A stretch of 64,000 nucleotides of DNA from Stanieria cyanosphaera PCC 7437 (GTDB lineage Bacteria; Cyanobacteriota; Cyanobacteriia; Cyanobacteriales; Xenococcaceae): assembly GCF_000317575.1 (NCBI RefSeq), contig NC_019748.1:2748501-2812500 (forward strand), read 5' to 3'. This document shows, in pieces, positions 35,454-44,151 of this stretch (within the stretch, counting starts at the first letter, position 1; each line of letters begins with the position of its first letter). Position numbers and translations under genes: made by a program. The notes under the pieces were generated by a model that did not search any database, was not told the origin of the DNA, and saw only the letters and a program-made list of their open reading frames with translations.

Positions 35454-35951
35454 TTAAACTTGCCACGATTTTTGCAATTTTTCCCAAAAAGTAGCAAAAG
35501 TACGCTTAACTTCGTTTTGAAAATCCCAACGCTGAAAAGCTCTTTCGTATTCTTCACCTTGAGTTTGATAAGCTTTCCATCCATTGAGGGCAATACTCAA
35601 ACCCCAAAATAATAAAATATAAATTGACCAGGTAATTGTTCCTGCGATCGCGATATTAAAAGATAGTAAAAAGATATTAATAATTAAATATTTAGTTAAT
35701 CTTTGTTTAAATTGACTGCGACGATACAAATTAAAAGCTTCACGTTTTTCTTGAACAGCTTTTCGCTCAAACCAATCTTGTTCTGCTGCTTGTAAAGATT
35801 GACTATCGATCTCTAATTCTGATGCTATTTCCCAGAGTTGTTGTCTGGTTAATTCTTCGCCTTCTGCTTTACGAGCAAGAGCGATTTGGAGAATTTGCTG
35901 AATATCTTCTGGACTATAGCTTTCGGGATAGGACAGGGGAAAATTGGACAT
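35454..35951 (-). CDS. 2TM-domain membrane protein
   Basis: A 165-residue protein. The N-terminal soluble part carries a SHOCT-like segment (SPEDIQQILQIALARKAEGEELTRQQLWEIASELEI in pieces). It is followed by two close membrane helices, KYLIINIFLLSFNIAIAG and WSIYILLFWGLSIALNGW, separated by a short turn, then an amphipathic C-terminal tail rich in aromatic residues. This layout fits the 2TM family of small bacterial membrane proteins, whose function is unknown. The gene is divergent from the site-2 protease gene. Confidence 0.7.
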   Translation of the reverse strand: MSNFPLSYPESYSPEDIQQILQIALARKAEGEELTRQQLWEIASELEIDSQSLQAAEQDWFERKAVQEKREAFNLYRRSQFKQRLTKYLIINIFLLSFNIAIAGTITWSIYILLFWGLSIALNGWKAYQTQGEEYERAFQRWDFQNEVKRTFATFWEKLQKSWQV

Positions 35952-36132
35952 AGCTTCGTGATTATACCTCTTACTTTTATTATGCCCAAGACCTGATAAA
36001 TGTGACCGTACTTTAAAAGACGGTTTTTACTATCTAGCGTCAGATGTTTTTGATTTTACATTTAGTTACAATCTCTTTGAGACTGAGGCGAAAACTAATA
36101 TACTTCGCCACATAGAATAGGAGCAATACCTC

Positions 36133-37254
36133 ATGAACGGTAATATTAGAATTGGGAACTTATTTGGCATCCCTTTCTATATCAATCCTTCTTGGTTTTT
36201 TGTTTTAGGATTGATAACTTTAACCTACGGAGCAAATTTAACGCGATTTCCGCAATTACAAGGAATAACACCTTGGATTTTGGGATTTTTTGCTGCCATA
36301 CTTTTATTTTCTTCAGTTTTAGCCCATGAACTTGGTCATAGTTTTGTTGCGATCGCACAAGGTATTCAAGTTAAGTCAATTACTTTGTTTATTTTTGGTG
36401 GTTTAGCTACCTTAGAAAAGGAATCGGAAACACCACTACAGTCTTTTTTAGTTGCGATCGCAGGTCCTGGAGTTAGTTTACTTCTGTTTGCTCTCTTCAC
36501 GGTAATAGGAATTACTGTACCTTTAAATGAACCGCTTGAAGCAATTGTTTCTTTACTAGCTTCGATTAATTTGGTGTTAGCTTTATTTAATCTGATTCCT
36601 GGTTTACCTTTAGATGGTGGTAATGTCCTTAAATCTATTGTCTGGAAAATCACAGGAAATCCTAACAAAGGAATTATTTTTGCGGGAAGAGTTGGTCAAT
36701 TTTTTGGTTGGTTAGCAGTAATTATTGGCGCGTTAGCAATTTTAGGTGTTAGTCAAATAGGTAGTTTTTGGACGTTATTAATTGGTTGGTTTTTATTACA
36801 AAATGCTGGATTTGCAGCACAATCTGCTACTGTCCAAGAAAAACTGAGTCAATATACTGCTGAAGATGCAGTTATTCCTAATAGTCCTATTGTGTCAGGT
36901 AATCTTACTTTAAGAGAATTTGTAAATGATTACGTGATTGGTAAAAATCAATGGCAGAAGTTTTTAGTTACTAATGAAACAGGACAATTAATTGGTACTA
37001 TTGCCACAGAAGATTTAAAACAAATTGCTACTTCTCAGTGGACAGAAACTTTAGTTAATGAACTTTTACAACCGATAGAAAGCATTGTTACTGTTCCCGC
37101 TAATCAATCTTTATTGAAAGTAATTCAATTAATTGAAACAAAAGATATTAAAGAATTAGCTGTGGTTAAAGAAGATGGTGTTGTGATTGGTTTACTAGAA
37201 AAATCTTCAATTATTAATCTGCTTCAACAAGAAGCTCAAGCTAATGGTAATTAA
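36133..37254 (+). CDS. site-2 protease (M50) with CBS domains
   Basis: A 373-residue intramembrane zinc metalloprotease. The active site is AHELGHSFVAIAQG (HExxH), and the third ligand is in LIPGLPLDGGNVLKS. There are several membrane helices in residues 15-230 and two CBS domains in the C-terminal 140 residues (from VSGNLTLREFVNDYV to GVVIGLLEKSSI). Such proteins cleave membrane-bound anti-sigma factors or other substrates, with the CBS pair sensing nucleotides. The substrate here is unknown. ATG at 36133 is preceded by AGGAGCAAT. Confidence 0.92.
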   Translation: MNGNIRIGNLFGIPFYINPSWFFVLGLITLTYGANLTRFPQLQGITPWILGFFAAILLFSSVLAHELGHSFVAIAQGIQVKSITLFIFGGLATLEKESETPLQSFLVAIAGPGVSLLLFALFTVIGITVPLNEPLEAIVSLLASINLVLALFNLIPGLPLDGGNVLKSIVWKITGNPNKGIIFAGRVGQFFGWLAVIIGALAILGVSQIGSFWTLLIGWFLLQNAGFAAQSATVQEKLSQYTAEDAVIPNSPIVSGNLTLREFVNDYVIGKNQWQKFLVTNETGQLIGTIATEDLKQIATSQWTETLVNELLQPIESIVTVPANQSLLKVIQLIETKDIKELAVVKEDGVVIGLLEKSSIINLLQQEAQANGN

Positions 37255-37426
37255 AATTTGTGATTTGACTTTCTTTTAAAATATCAAATACAGTCAAGTT
37301 ATTGATTTTTGATAATTGTTGATAGTTAATTGTTTATCCACGTATGAAGGCAGCCTATAGCAGATTAAGTTATTAGTTGATTGTTGATTGTTTGTCCACA
37401 GATAAACCTTGTTACTGATTATTTTT

Positions 37427-37456
37427 GAGTAATTAGTAATTAGTAATTAGTAACTG
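37427..37456. repeat. short tandem repeat TAATTAG
   Basis: GAGTAATTAGTAATTAGTAA and the following bases contain about four tandem TAATTAG/TAACT units in the spacer between the protease and cobA-hemD genes. Such low-complexity tracts are frequent in this genome's spacers. Confidence 0.6.
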
Positions 37457-37472
37457 ATTAGCCATGAATTAT

Positions 37473-39002
37473 TTATTTGATATTTGAAAAGTAATTTACT
37501 AAGGCAGTGGTTAATCCTTCTAAAGTATATTCTTGTGCCTCTACATCTACTCGATTAAATAATTCTTGACAGGTTTGAGAAGTTTGAGGCCCAATCGAAG
37601 CAAGACAAATATTTTCAAGCAAAGTTGTTAGCAAAATATCCGAATGACCCAACTCTTGTTGAACTAATTGATGAAAATTTCTGACTGTTTTAGAACTAGC
37701 AAATGTAATTGCATCTATCTGTTTTTGTTGTAGTGCTTGCCAAATTTCAGCAGTAATTTTTTGGGGACAACCAGATTGATAAGCAGGTACTTCTGTAACT
37801 TCTGCACCTTGAGTAGTTAATTCTTTCACTAGTATTTCTCTACCACCAGTTTCAACACGAGGAAAGAGAATTTTTTGCCCTTCTAAAACTTCAGGAAAAT
37901 GAGCAACCAAAGAATCAGCTACAAAATCTGGGGGAATAAAATCTGGTTGCAGTTTTTTTCGTTGTAAAGTGGCAGCAGTTTTTTTACCAACCACTGCTAT
38001 TTTAATTCCTGCTAAACTACGAGCATCCTTACCCAAAGTAGCTAAACGTTCAAAGAAATACTCTACGCCATTAGCAGAAGTTAAAATCAACCAATTAAAT
38101 TGAGGCAAATTTGCGATCGCATTATCTAAAGTTTGCCAACTAGAGGGAGGCATAATTTCTAAGGCAGGCATTTCTAAAACTTTTGCCCCATGTTGTTGCA
38201 ATAAATCGCGAAATTGACTAGATTGTTCGGCTGCGCGGGTAACTAAAATGGTTTTTCCTGTTAAAACGGCTGAAGATGGGGAAGATTGTAACTGACTAGC
38301 TAAATCCACAACTTTACCTATAACTATTACTGCTGGAGAAAGAGAAATCCCCCTTGTTCGATCTACTATATCGGTTAAAGTACCTTGAAAAATTTTTTGT
38401 TCGGGACGACTACAGTTACAAATAATTGCTACTGGTTCATCAGCAATTCTGCCACAAGCTAATAATTTAGTAACGATTTCTGCTAAATAACGTGTTCCCA
38501 TCAGTATTACCAAAGTATCGATTTTAGCTAAAGCATTCCAATCGAGTAATTCTGGTTGATGTCCGCTTAAGACTGCAAAACAATTACTTAAATATTTATC
38601 AGTTAAGGGAATACCAGCGAAGGTAGGGGCAGCTAAAACTGAAGAAATCCCTGGCACAACTTCAAATGCACATTCGGCAGCAACTAATGCTTCAATTTCT
38701 TCTCTAACTCGACCAAAAATAAACGGATCGCCACTTTTTAATCTAACTACTTGTTTGCCTTGTAAACAATAAGCAACTAATAATTGATTGATTTGTGCTT
38801 GGGGGGTACTTGGTTGCCCTCCTCTTTTCCCTACATCTAACTTGAGACAGTTTGGTGAGACTAAAGTTAATAAGTCTGAATCGACTAGGGCATCATAAAT
38901 TAAGACTTCAGCTTCAGTGAGTAACTGTTTCCCTCTTAAAGTAAGGTACGCAAGTTCACCAACGCCAGCACCTACTAAATATACTTTCCCTAGGTTTTGC
39001 AT
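37473..39002 (-). CDS. cobA-hemD: uroporphyrinogen-III methyltransferase / synthase fusion
   Basis: A 509-residue bifunctional enzyme. Residues 1-245 are the CobA/SUMT domain: VYLVGAGVGELAYLTLRGKQ, the SAM-binding RLKSGDPFIFGRVREEIEAL, and VPGISSVLAAPTFAGIPLT. Residues from about 250 are HemD: GKTILVTRAAEQSSQFRDLL to FASSKTVRNFHQL and ASIGPQTSQTCQEL. HemD closes hydroxymethylbilane to uroporphyrinogen III, and CobA methylates it toward sirohaem and cobalamin. The fusion couples the branch point. The gene overlaps the upstream murF by 13 bases, so the two are probably cotranscribed. Confidence 0.93.
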   Translation of the reverse strand: MQNLGKVYLVGAGVGELAYLTLRGKQLLTEAEVLIYDALVDSDLLTLVSPNCLKLDVGKRGGQPSTPQAQINQLLVAYCLQGKQVVRLKSGDPFIFGRVREEIEALVAAECAFEVVPGISSVLAAPTFAGIPLTDKYLSNCFAVLSGHQPELLDWNALAKIDTLVILMGTRYLAEIVTKLLACGRIADEPVAIICNCSRPEQKIFQGTLTDIVDRTRGISLSPAVIVIGKVVDLASQLQSSPSSAVLTGKTILVTRAAEQSSQFRDLLQQHGAKVLEMPALEIMPPSSWQTLDNAIANLPQFNWLILTSANGVEYFFERLATLGKDARSLAGIKIAVVGKKTAATLQRKKLQPDFIPPDFVADSLVAHFPEVLEGQKILFPRVETGGREILVKELTTQGAEVTEVPAYQSGCPQKITAEIWQALQQKQIDAITFASSKTVRNFHQLVQQELGHSDILLTTLLENICLASIGPQTSQTCQELFNRVDVEAQEYTLEGLTTALVNYFSNIK

Positions 39003-40336
39003 TTTAATAACTCTTCTACGATTCGACTTAAACCCACAGAATTAGAAGCTTTAACTAAAATGCGATCGCCTTTAGTAATTTCTGCTTGCAATGTACTAAT
39101 CAAATCTTGATGATTATCAAAACATTCGTAACTAATTCCTTGGGCAGCAGTAGCAATTGCTTCTGTTTCTGGTTCATCGACTAAAACAAATAATCGATCT
39201 AAATCTAATTCCTTAACTTTTTCTCCTACCTGATGATGTAGCTGTGCTGAATATTTTCCTAATTCTTTCATCGTTCCCAAAACAGCCAAATGTCTTGTTC
39301 CTGGAGTATCTTTGAGCATTTGCAAAGATGCAATCATCGACTCAAAACCAGCATTGTAGGTTTCATCGAGAATAACTATATTGTCTTGAATTTCATAACG
39401 ACGAGCGCGCCCTTTGGGTAACTCTACTGTCAATCCTGGGCTTAAAAGATCGAGATCAAGCTCTAAAACTTTAGCAACTGCGATCGCAGCTAGATAATTA
39501 CTAGCATTATGAATTCCTGCTAAGGGTAAAGGAAACTCTCGCCCTTCTACTTTCAGGATATTATCCTCAAGTAATTCTCCTTTTAAATCTCCTCCTGCCA
39601 AACCATAAGTTAAAGTTTCTCCGTGCCATACCTTGGCAGCCGTTTGCAGCAGTAACGGATTATCATGGTTTAAAATCGCTACGCTACTAAGAGGCATTTG
39701 AGCAAGTAGTTCACATTTCGCTCTAGCGATCGCTTCTTTTGAACCCAATCTACCAATATGTGCTGTCCCCACATTAGTAATTACGCCAATTGTCGGACGA
39801 GTAAGATTGGTTAATAAAGCAATTTCTCCAGTAGCCCTCATTGCCATTTCAATTACCGCATAATCATGACCGCTACGTAATTCTAAAAGAGTTTTAGGTA
39901 CACCAATTTCATTATTATAGTTAGCTTCAGTTTTTAAAACTTTTCCTTGAGTATTTAAAACCGCAGCAATTAACTCTTTAGTCGTTGTTTTTCCCACTGA
40001 ACCAGTAATTCCAATCACAGGAATATCAAAACAATTGCGCCACCAATTGGCAATCTGTTGATAAGCAACTAAAGTATCTGAAACAATTAATTGAGGTGTG
40101 TCTGTAACTAAAGATAATGCTCGCGACAAAATTAAAGCGATCGCGCCTTTTTCAACGGCTACTGAAGCAAAGTTATGTCCATCAAAATTTTCTCCTGATA
40201 AAGCTACAAATATTTCTCCTGGTTTGAGATTTCTCGTATCTGTAGTAATTCCTGTAGCTGATTTATTTAACTCACTCTCAGTTAGTTTAATGTGATCTAA
40301 ATCGAGGATTTTACTGAGTTCATGTAGAGATATCAT
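38990..40336 (-). CDS. murF: UDP-MurNAc-tripeptide D-Ala-D-Ala ligase
   Basis: A 448-residue Mur ligase that adds D-Ala-D-Ala to UDP-MurNAc-tripeptide, the last cytoplasmic amino-acid step of peptidoglycan precursor synthesis. The P-loop is VIGITGSVGKTTTKELI. The metal-binding TNVGTAHIGRLGSKEAIA region and the C-terminal ILDETYNAGFESMIASL with SVGLSRIV are all intact. The N-terminal domain starts SLHELSKILDLDHIKLTE. Length is normal. It overlaps cobA-hemD downstream, an unusual pairing of cell-wall and tetrapyrrole genes. Confidence 0.95.
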   Translation of the reverse strand: MISLHELSKILDLDHIKLTESELNKSATGITTDTRNLKPGEIFVALSGENFDGHNFASVAVEKGAIALILSRALSLVTDTPQLIVSDTLVAYQQIANWWRNCFDIPVIGITGSVGKTTTKELIAAVLNTQGKVLKTEANYNNEIGVPKTLLELRSGHDYAVIEMAMRATGEIALLTNLTRPTIGVITNVGTAHIGRLGSKEAIARAKCELLAQMPLSSVAILNHDNPLLLQTAAKVWHGETLTYGLAGGDLKGELLEDNILKVEGREFPLPLAGIHNASNYLAAIAVAKVLELDLDLLSPGLTVELPKGRARRYEIQDNIVILDETYNAGFESMIASLQMLKDTPGTRHLAVLGTMKELGKYSAQLHHQVGEKVKELDLDRLFVLVDEPETEAIATAAQGISYECFDNHQDLISTLQAEITKGDRILVKASNSVGLSRIVEELLKCKT

Positions 40337-40599
40337 AATTTTTATACCATTAACTACTGATCTTAAACTAAAGCTTAGTAAAAAAATAATAAAACAAAAT
40401 TTATTTATAAGTATTTAGACAAAATTATTAGCACGTTTGTTAAAGTTTCTTCAGTAAATACTATCAAGTTATCTTTTAAAAGTCTTGACTAAAAAAATAC
40501 ATTATTATCGGTTTTTTGGCTTTATTATAAAGAACAAATAAAAAATTAGATTATTCATCAAGTTTTCCCGAAAAATAAATAAAGGGAGGGCTAATAACT

Positions 40600-41892
40600 G
40601 TGGAAAATCATTTAAATAAACTTTATTTATCAAATACTGAAAAAGAACAACAAATTATCTACAATCATTTTCTTCAAGCTACTCAAACAGATTCACCTGA
40701 AAGAGTAATTGAAAAATTTCGTTATTTATTTATTAAAGCCACGGGTTACGACGATAACAATGTTCGTTTAGCATTAGAAAAAATTGTTAATAGCCAAACA
40801 GCTAATGACGAGTTTACCTTTATTTTGAATCGTTGCTGTCACATTATTATTAATCGCTGGCAGATGCAAAGCGATCTTAAAAAGCATATACCCGAATTAA
40901 TTGCTCAGTTTGAGCAAGCTTTACCTCCTGGTGGAGCTAATTCTCGTACTTCTCGAAAACTAAGACAATTAATTAAAGACTTTCAAACTCACGAACATTA
41001 TCTCAAATTACAACGTTTAGCTAAAGTTATCGGCGAAACCCAAGAAAACAATTTTAATAAATCTCAATCTATAGGTAACCTCATTCAACGTTATCCATAT
41101 CTACATCAACATTGCTTACTCAGTGAAGACAGTAGTTACGAATTTAAACAAACCGTTAAAAAAATCCAAAAAAATATTCAAAGAAGTTACGAAGTTAATC
41201 TCTCTCAATATGTTACTTATCGAGTAAGATTAGTACAAAAAACTTCTCCTAATCACAATTCTCAAATCAATAAAATCTCCGTAACCCAAATCCAACCTGT
41301 TCAAAATCCCACGTTATTGAGCGATCAAGAGTTAGTTACTGCTTTGCGTCAGTATGTAGGCAAAGTAGAAAAAGGTTATAGCTATCGCGATTTGTCTCAA
41401 AATTTTCTTACTTGTCAAGCTCAAACTAGCTCATACAAAGCTTTTAAACAAGATTTATACGAATATCTAATGTTTGGTATAGAAGGCAAATACGCTAAAC
41501 ACCAATTTAATCATAGACTTTGTCATTATTTACAAAACATTTTTCCTGATTGTGATTCTCAAAAATTCAACGAGTTTTTGATGATTCGTACTTGTTCTCA
41601 ATTACTCAAATTATTAATAGTTGATAGCAAACAAAATCCTAGTCACTACTTATTTGTCGATTTAATTACTAATTTAGGAGAAACCAAGGTAGTGGGATTA
41701 TTGCTCAAAATAGTACTGTTGTGTCAAAAAATCAAACCTTATTTAGAACAAAGATTTTCAATTCTCTTTAGTCATTACGAATCCTTTAGCAAAGAAGGTG
41801 TTCCTTGGCTAATCAAATCTTTAGAAAATCTTCAAATCGCTTTTAGCATCCACTTTGGCAAAGCAGATTTATCTTTAGTCAAAATTATCTGA
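40600..41892 (+). CDS. protein of unknown family, tandem copy 1
   Basis: A 430-residue, largely helical, basic protein that could not be assigned to a family. It starts at GTG after AAAGGGAGGG. Conserved features shared with the next gene are FxYLFIxATG-like segment in the first 60 residues, the Cys-Cys-His motif NRCCHIIINRWQ (about 90-101), a central YRVRLVQ, the stretch NPTLLSDQELVTALRQYVGK (about 240), and the C-terminus VPWLIKSLENLQIAFSIHFG. There is no signal peptide or membrane helix. The middle (residues 200-240) differs most. It may bind nucleic acid or protein; that is only a guess from charge and helix content. Confidence 0.65.
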   Translation: MENHLNKLYLSNTEKEQQIIYNHFLQATQTDSPERVIEKFRYLFIKATGYDDNNVRLALEKIVNSQTANDEFTFILNRCCHIIINRWQMQSDLKKHIPELIAQFEQALPPGGANSRTSRKLRQLIKDFQTHEHYLKLQRLAKVIGETQENNFNKSQSIGNLIQRYPYLHQHCLLSEDSSYEFKQTVKKIQKNIQRSYEVNLSQYVTYRVRLVQKTSPNHNSQINKISVTQIQPVQNPTLLSDQELVTALRQYVGKVEKGYSYRDLSQNFLTCQAQTSSYKAFKQDLYEYLMFGIEGKYAKHQFNHRLCHYLQNIFPDCDSQKFNEFLMIRTCSQLLKLLIVDSKQNPSHYLFVDLITNLGETKVVGLLLKIVLLCQKIKPYLEQRFSILFSHYESFSKEGVPWLIKSLENLQIAFSIHFGKADLSLVKII

Positions 41893-41933
41893 GGCTAAAA
41901 TAGGACGAAAGCTATTATATTTTTGTTATTTGA

Positions 41934-43214
41934 GTGGTTAAATCTAACTTAAATTTTACTTGGCAAGAACTTAATCAAGAAAAAGCGATACTGTACGAAT
42001 ACTTTCGCCAATATCTCAGTAATCAATCTCCTACAGAGGTATTGGATGAATTTCGTTGTTTATTTATAGAAGGAAGAAGTAAACAGCTTAATGCCAGAGA
42101 AGCACTTGAGAAAATTGTGTTTTCTCAGCAAGGACAGGAAAAATTTGATTATATTATTAATCATTGCTGCCATATTATTATTAATTATTGGTCAAATAAA
42201 CCAGAATTACAAGAATTTATTCCTCGTTTAATTGATATTTTTAATTCGGTAAATCCTCAAATTAATTATTATGACCGCCGAAAAAAGCGACTCTTAAAAT
42301 TAGTTTGTGATTTTAAAAATACAGAGCAATATTTAAAATTAACGAGATTAGTAGAGTTACTAAGTTCCAGTCAAACAATAGATTTGTCAAACAATAAAAA
42401 TGTTGGGGATTTAGCGAAACGTTATTTTTATTTATACAAAGATTTATTATTAGGAGACGAACATAGTCAAGAAGAGAAAAAAATGATTAGAGAAATTCGT
42501 AAAAATAATCAAAAATGCTTTGAGTTTCAACTATCTCAACATATTATTTATCGCGCTAGATTAGTACAAATTGCTCGCGCTCGTCAAATTTCTCAGGGAG
42601 CAGGAAGAATTATTAGAAGAGTTAATAACCCAACTTTGCTATCAGAAAAAGATTTAAAAATAGCAATCAAACAATACATGGGTAAAATTAATCAAGAAGG
42701 AACAATTTGGCAATCAGCACAAAAATTTTTAACTGAAAACAAATTCCGTCGTTCGTATCGAGAATATCATCGTGATTTATATCGCTATTTAATTAATTCA
42801 ATCTCACCCAAACAAGAAGATTATCAATTTGCCAATAAACTTAAACAAATTTTTAATCAAATTAAATCTCCCAGTAATTCTCCAGAATTGACTGATGTAG
42901 CAATGTTATCTACTTGTAGACAGTTATTAAAATATTTAGTAGCAGCAACTTATAAGCAACCAGAACATTATCAATTTATTGAGCTAGTTAAATGTTTGGG
43001 AACTGTTCAAACTATTACTTTACTAATTAAAATAGTTTTAATTTGTCCTCAAGCCAAACCTGATTTAGAAAAAAGATTTGCTATTTTATTTACTCATTAT
43101 CAATCTTATAAACTTACAGAAGTTCCTTGGTTAGTAAAATCTTTAGAGCATCTTTTAGTTGCTTTTAGTATTTATTTTGGCAAAATAGATCTATCAATTG
43201 CTAAGATTATCTAA
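41934..43214 (+). CDS. protein of unknown family, tandem copy 2
   Basis: A 426-residue paralogue of the preceding gene, 41 bases downstream on the same strand, also with a GTG start. Matching landmarks are NHCCHIIINYWSN, YRARLVQIARARQ, NPTLLSEKDLKIAIKQYMGK, RSYREYHRDLYRYLIN and VPWLVKSLEHLLVAFSIYFG. The similarity runs the whole length at roughly one-third to one-half identity by eye. This indicates an old duplication with both copies kept under selection. The gene ends against a decayed response regulator gene on the other strand. The two products may form a hetero-oligomer, which is inference. Confidence 0.65.
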   Translation: MVKSNLNFTWQELNQEKAILYEYFRQYLSNQSPTEVLDEFRCLFIEGRSKQLNAREALEKIVFSQQGQEKFDYIINHCCHIIINYWSNKPELQEFIPRLIDIFNSVNPQINYYDRRKKRLLKLVCDFKNTEQYLKLTRLVELLSSSQTIDLSNNKNVGDLAKRYFYLYKDLLLGDEHSQEEKKMIREIRKNNQKCFEFQLSQHIIYRARLVQIARARQISQGAGRIIRRVNNPTLLSEKDLKIAIKQYMGKINQEGTIWQSAQKFLTENKFRRSYREYHRDLYRYLINSISPKQEDYQFANKLKQIFNQIKSPSNSPELTDVAMLSTCRQLLKYLVAATYKQPEHYQFIELVKCLGTVQTITLLIKIVLICPQAKPDLEKRFAILFTHYQSYKLTEVPWLVKSLEHLLVAFSIYFGKIDLSIAKII

Positions 43215-43592
43215 ATTCTTCTCTTAAAACGTAGCCAACTCTTCATACTGTGTGAATTAATCTTGTTTCGTATTCGGCTTCTAGTTTGAGGCGTAAATAA
43301 CGAACGTATACTTCAATGATATTTGAATCTCCCATAAAATCATAACCCCAAACTCTTTCAAGAATTTGATTGCGAGTAATACGAAATCCGATTACAAAAA
43401 CATACTTTTGAGCAAAGATTTTAATTAGGCTCAAATACTTCTGCCTCCGTCTTCTTGCCTTGATCTTGCTTTTAAGTATTGTATCTAAACTAATTTGTTA
43501 AATAATCATCTGCGCCAGCGAAGCTGACCGCTTCTGGGCGAGATCGCGCTTCTTCATTTTGAGCTTTTAATAAAATAAAAATTTTTGAACTG
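43211..43592 (-). pseudogene. decayed OmpR-family response regulator
   Basis: Read on the - strand, pieces of one regulator survive in order. First, a receiver fragment (KIFILLKAQNEEA, then [10 protein letters not shown] and a stop, compare LTARDE...GADDYLTKPF). Then linker-like KIKARRRRQ. Then the winged-helix end [19 protein letters not shown] and [12 protein letters not shown], with RLIHTV-stop-RVGYVLREEF. The stop replaces the Arg codon of TVRGVGYVLRE (CGA to TGA). Frame changes, an internal deletion and the nonsense codon show it is dead. The sequence resembles the RpaB/NblR-type cyanobacterial regulators. The open part is 43243-43434. Confidence 0.75.
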
Positions 43593-43671
43593 TCAAGCAC
43601 TCTGGTTCGGTCAAGTTGGTGTTACATAAGTCAAAATAATTTATATAGGTTATAAAAAATTTATAAAAATC

Positions 43672-44142
43672 ATGTTGTTGTTTAAGAATCGGTATTTTTG
43701 GTCATGCCAATTAATGGTAATCTCTAGTTTATTAGTAGCTACGCCTGCTTGGTCGCGTCCCCATGACACTAGCCATGAAACAGTAGTCAAACAACCAGTT
43801 CTTAACAGTCAGAATAATTATTCAAACGGCTTAAGTTATACTCAAAAAAATCAATTAATTGATTTATTGCGTGGTAGTAGTCGTGATAGCTCTCTTTTAA
43901 ATCCTTCTCTGCGGATCAAAATTGCCAATCAAATTCATTCTCTACCACCTGGAATTGAAAAACGTTTGGCGAGAGGAAAAGGTTTGCCTTCAGGACTTGC
44001 AAAAAAAGTTAATTTACCGAATGAAATTAATGAATATCTCAATCTTTCTCAAGAGCTAAAAATTATTGTCTTAGGTTCGTCTGTAGTGGTACTCGATCCT
44101 TTCAACAACATTATTTTAGACGTGCTTCAATATATTTTTTAA
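43672..44142 (+). CDS. secreted CigR-like protein
   Basis: A 156-residue exported protein. The signal peptide is LMVISSLLVATPAWSRP (cleavage near residue 29). The C-terminal half contains LPPGIEKRLARGKGLPSGLAK, followed by NEYLNLSQELKIIVLGSSVVVLDPFNNIILDVL. This is the double LPPG-LARGK-LPPG pattern of CigR/RcnB-like proteins, in which a short beta domain ends with vvlid...ivdvi. CigR in Salmonella is an anti-virulence factor; here only the fold is suggested. The N-terminal mature part is Asn/Gln-rich. It stands next to the 3' end of the TrkA-type channel gene on the opposite strand. Confidence 0.65.
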   Translation: MLLFKNRYFWSCQLMVISSLLVATPAWSRPHDTSHETVVKQPVLNSQNNYSNGLSYTQKNQLIDLLRGSSRDSSLLNPSLRIKIANQIHSLPPGIEKRLARGKGLPSGLAKKVNLPNEINEYLNLSQELKIIVLGSSVVVLDPFNNIILDVLQYIF

Positions 44143-44151
44143 CAATTCATT

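Noticed and set aside
37427-37456. TAATTAG tandem units as a CRISPR array
   Set aside because: The repeats are directly adjacent, seven bases long and have no unique spacers. No CRISPR array was seen anywhere in the window.
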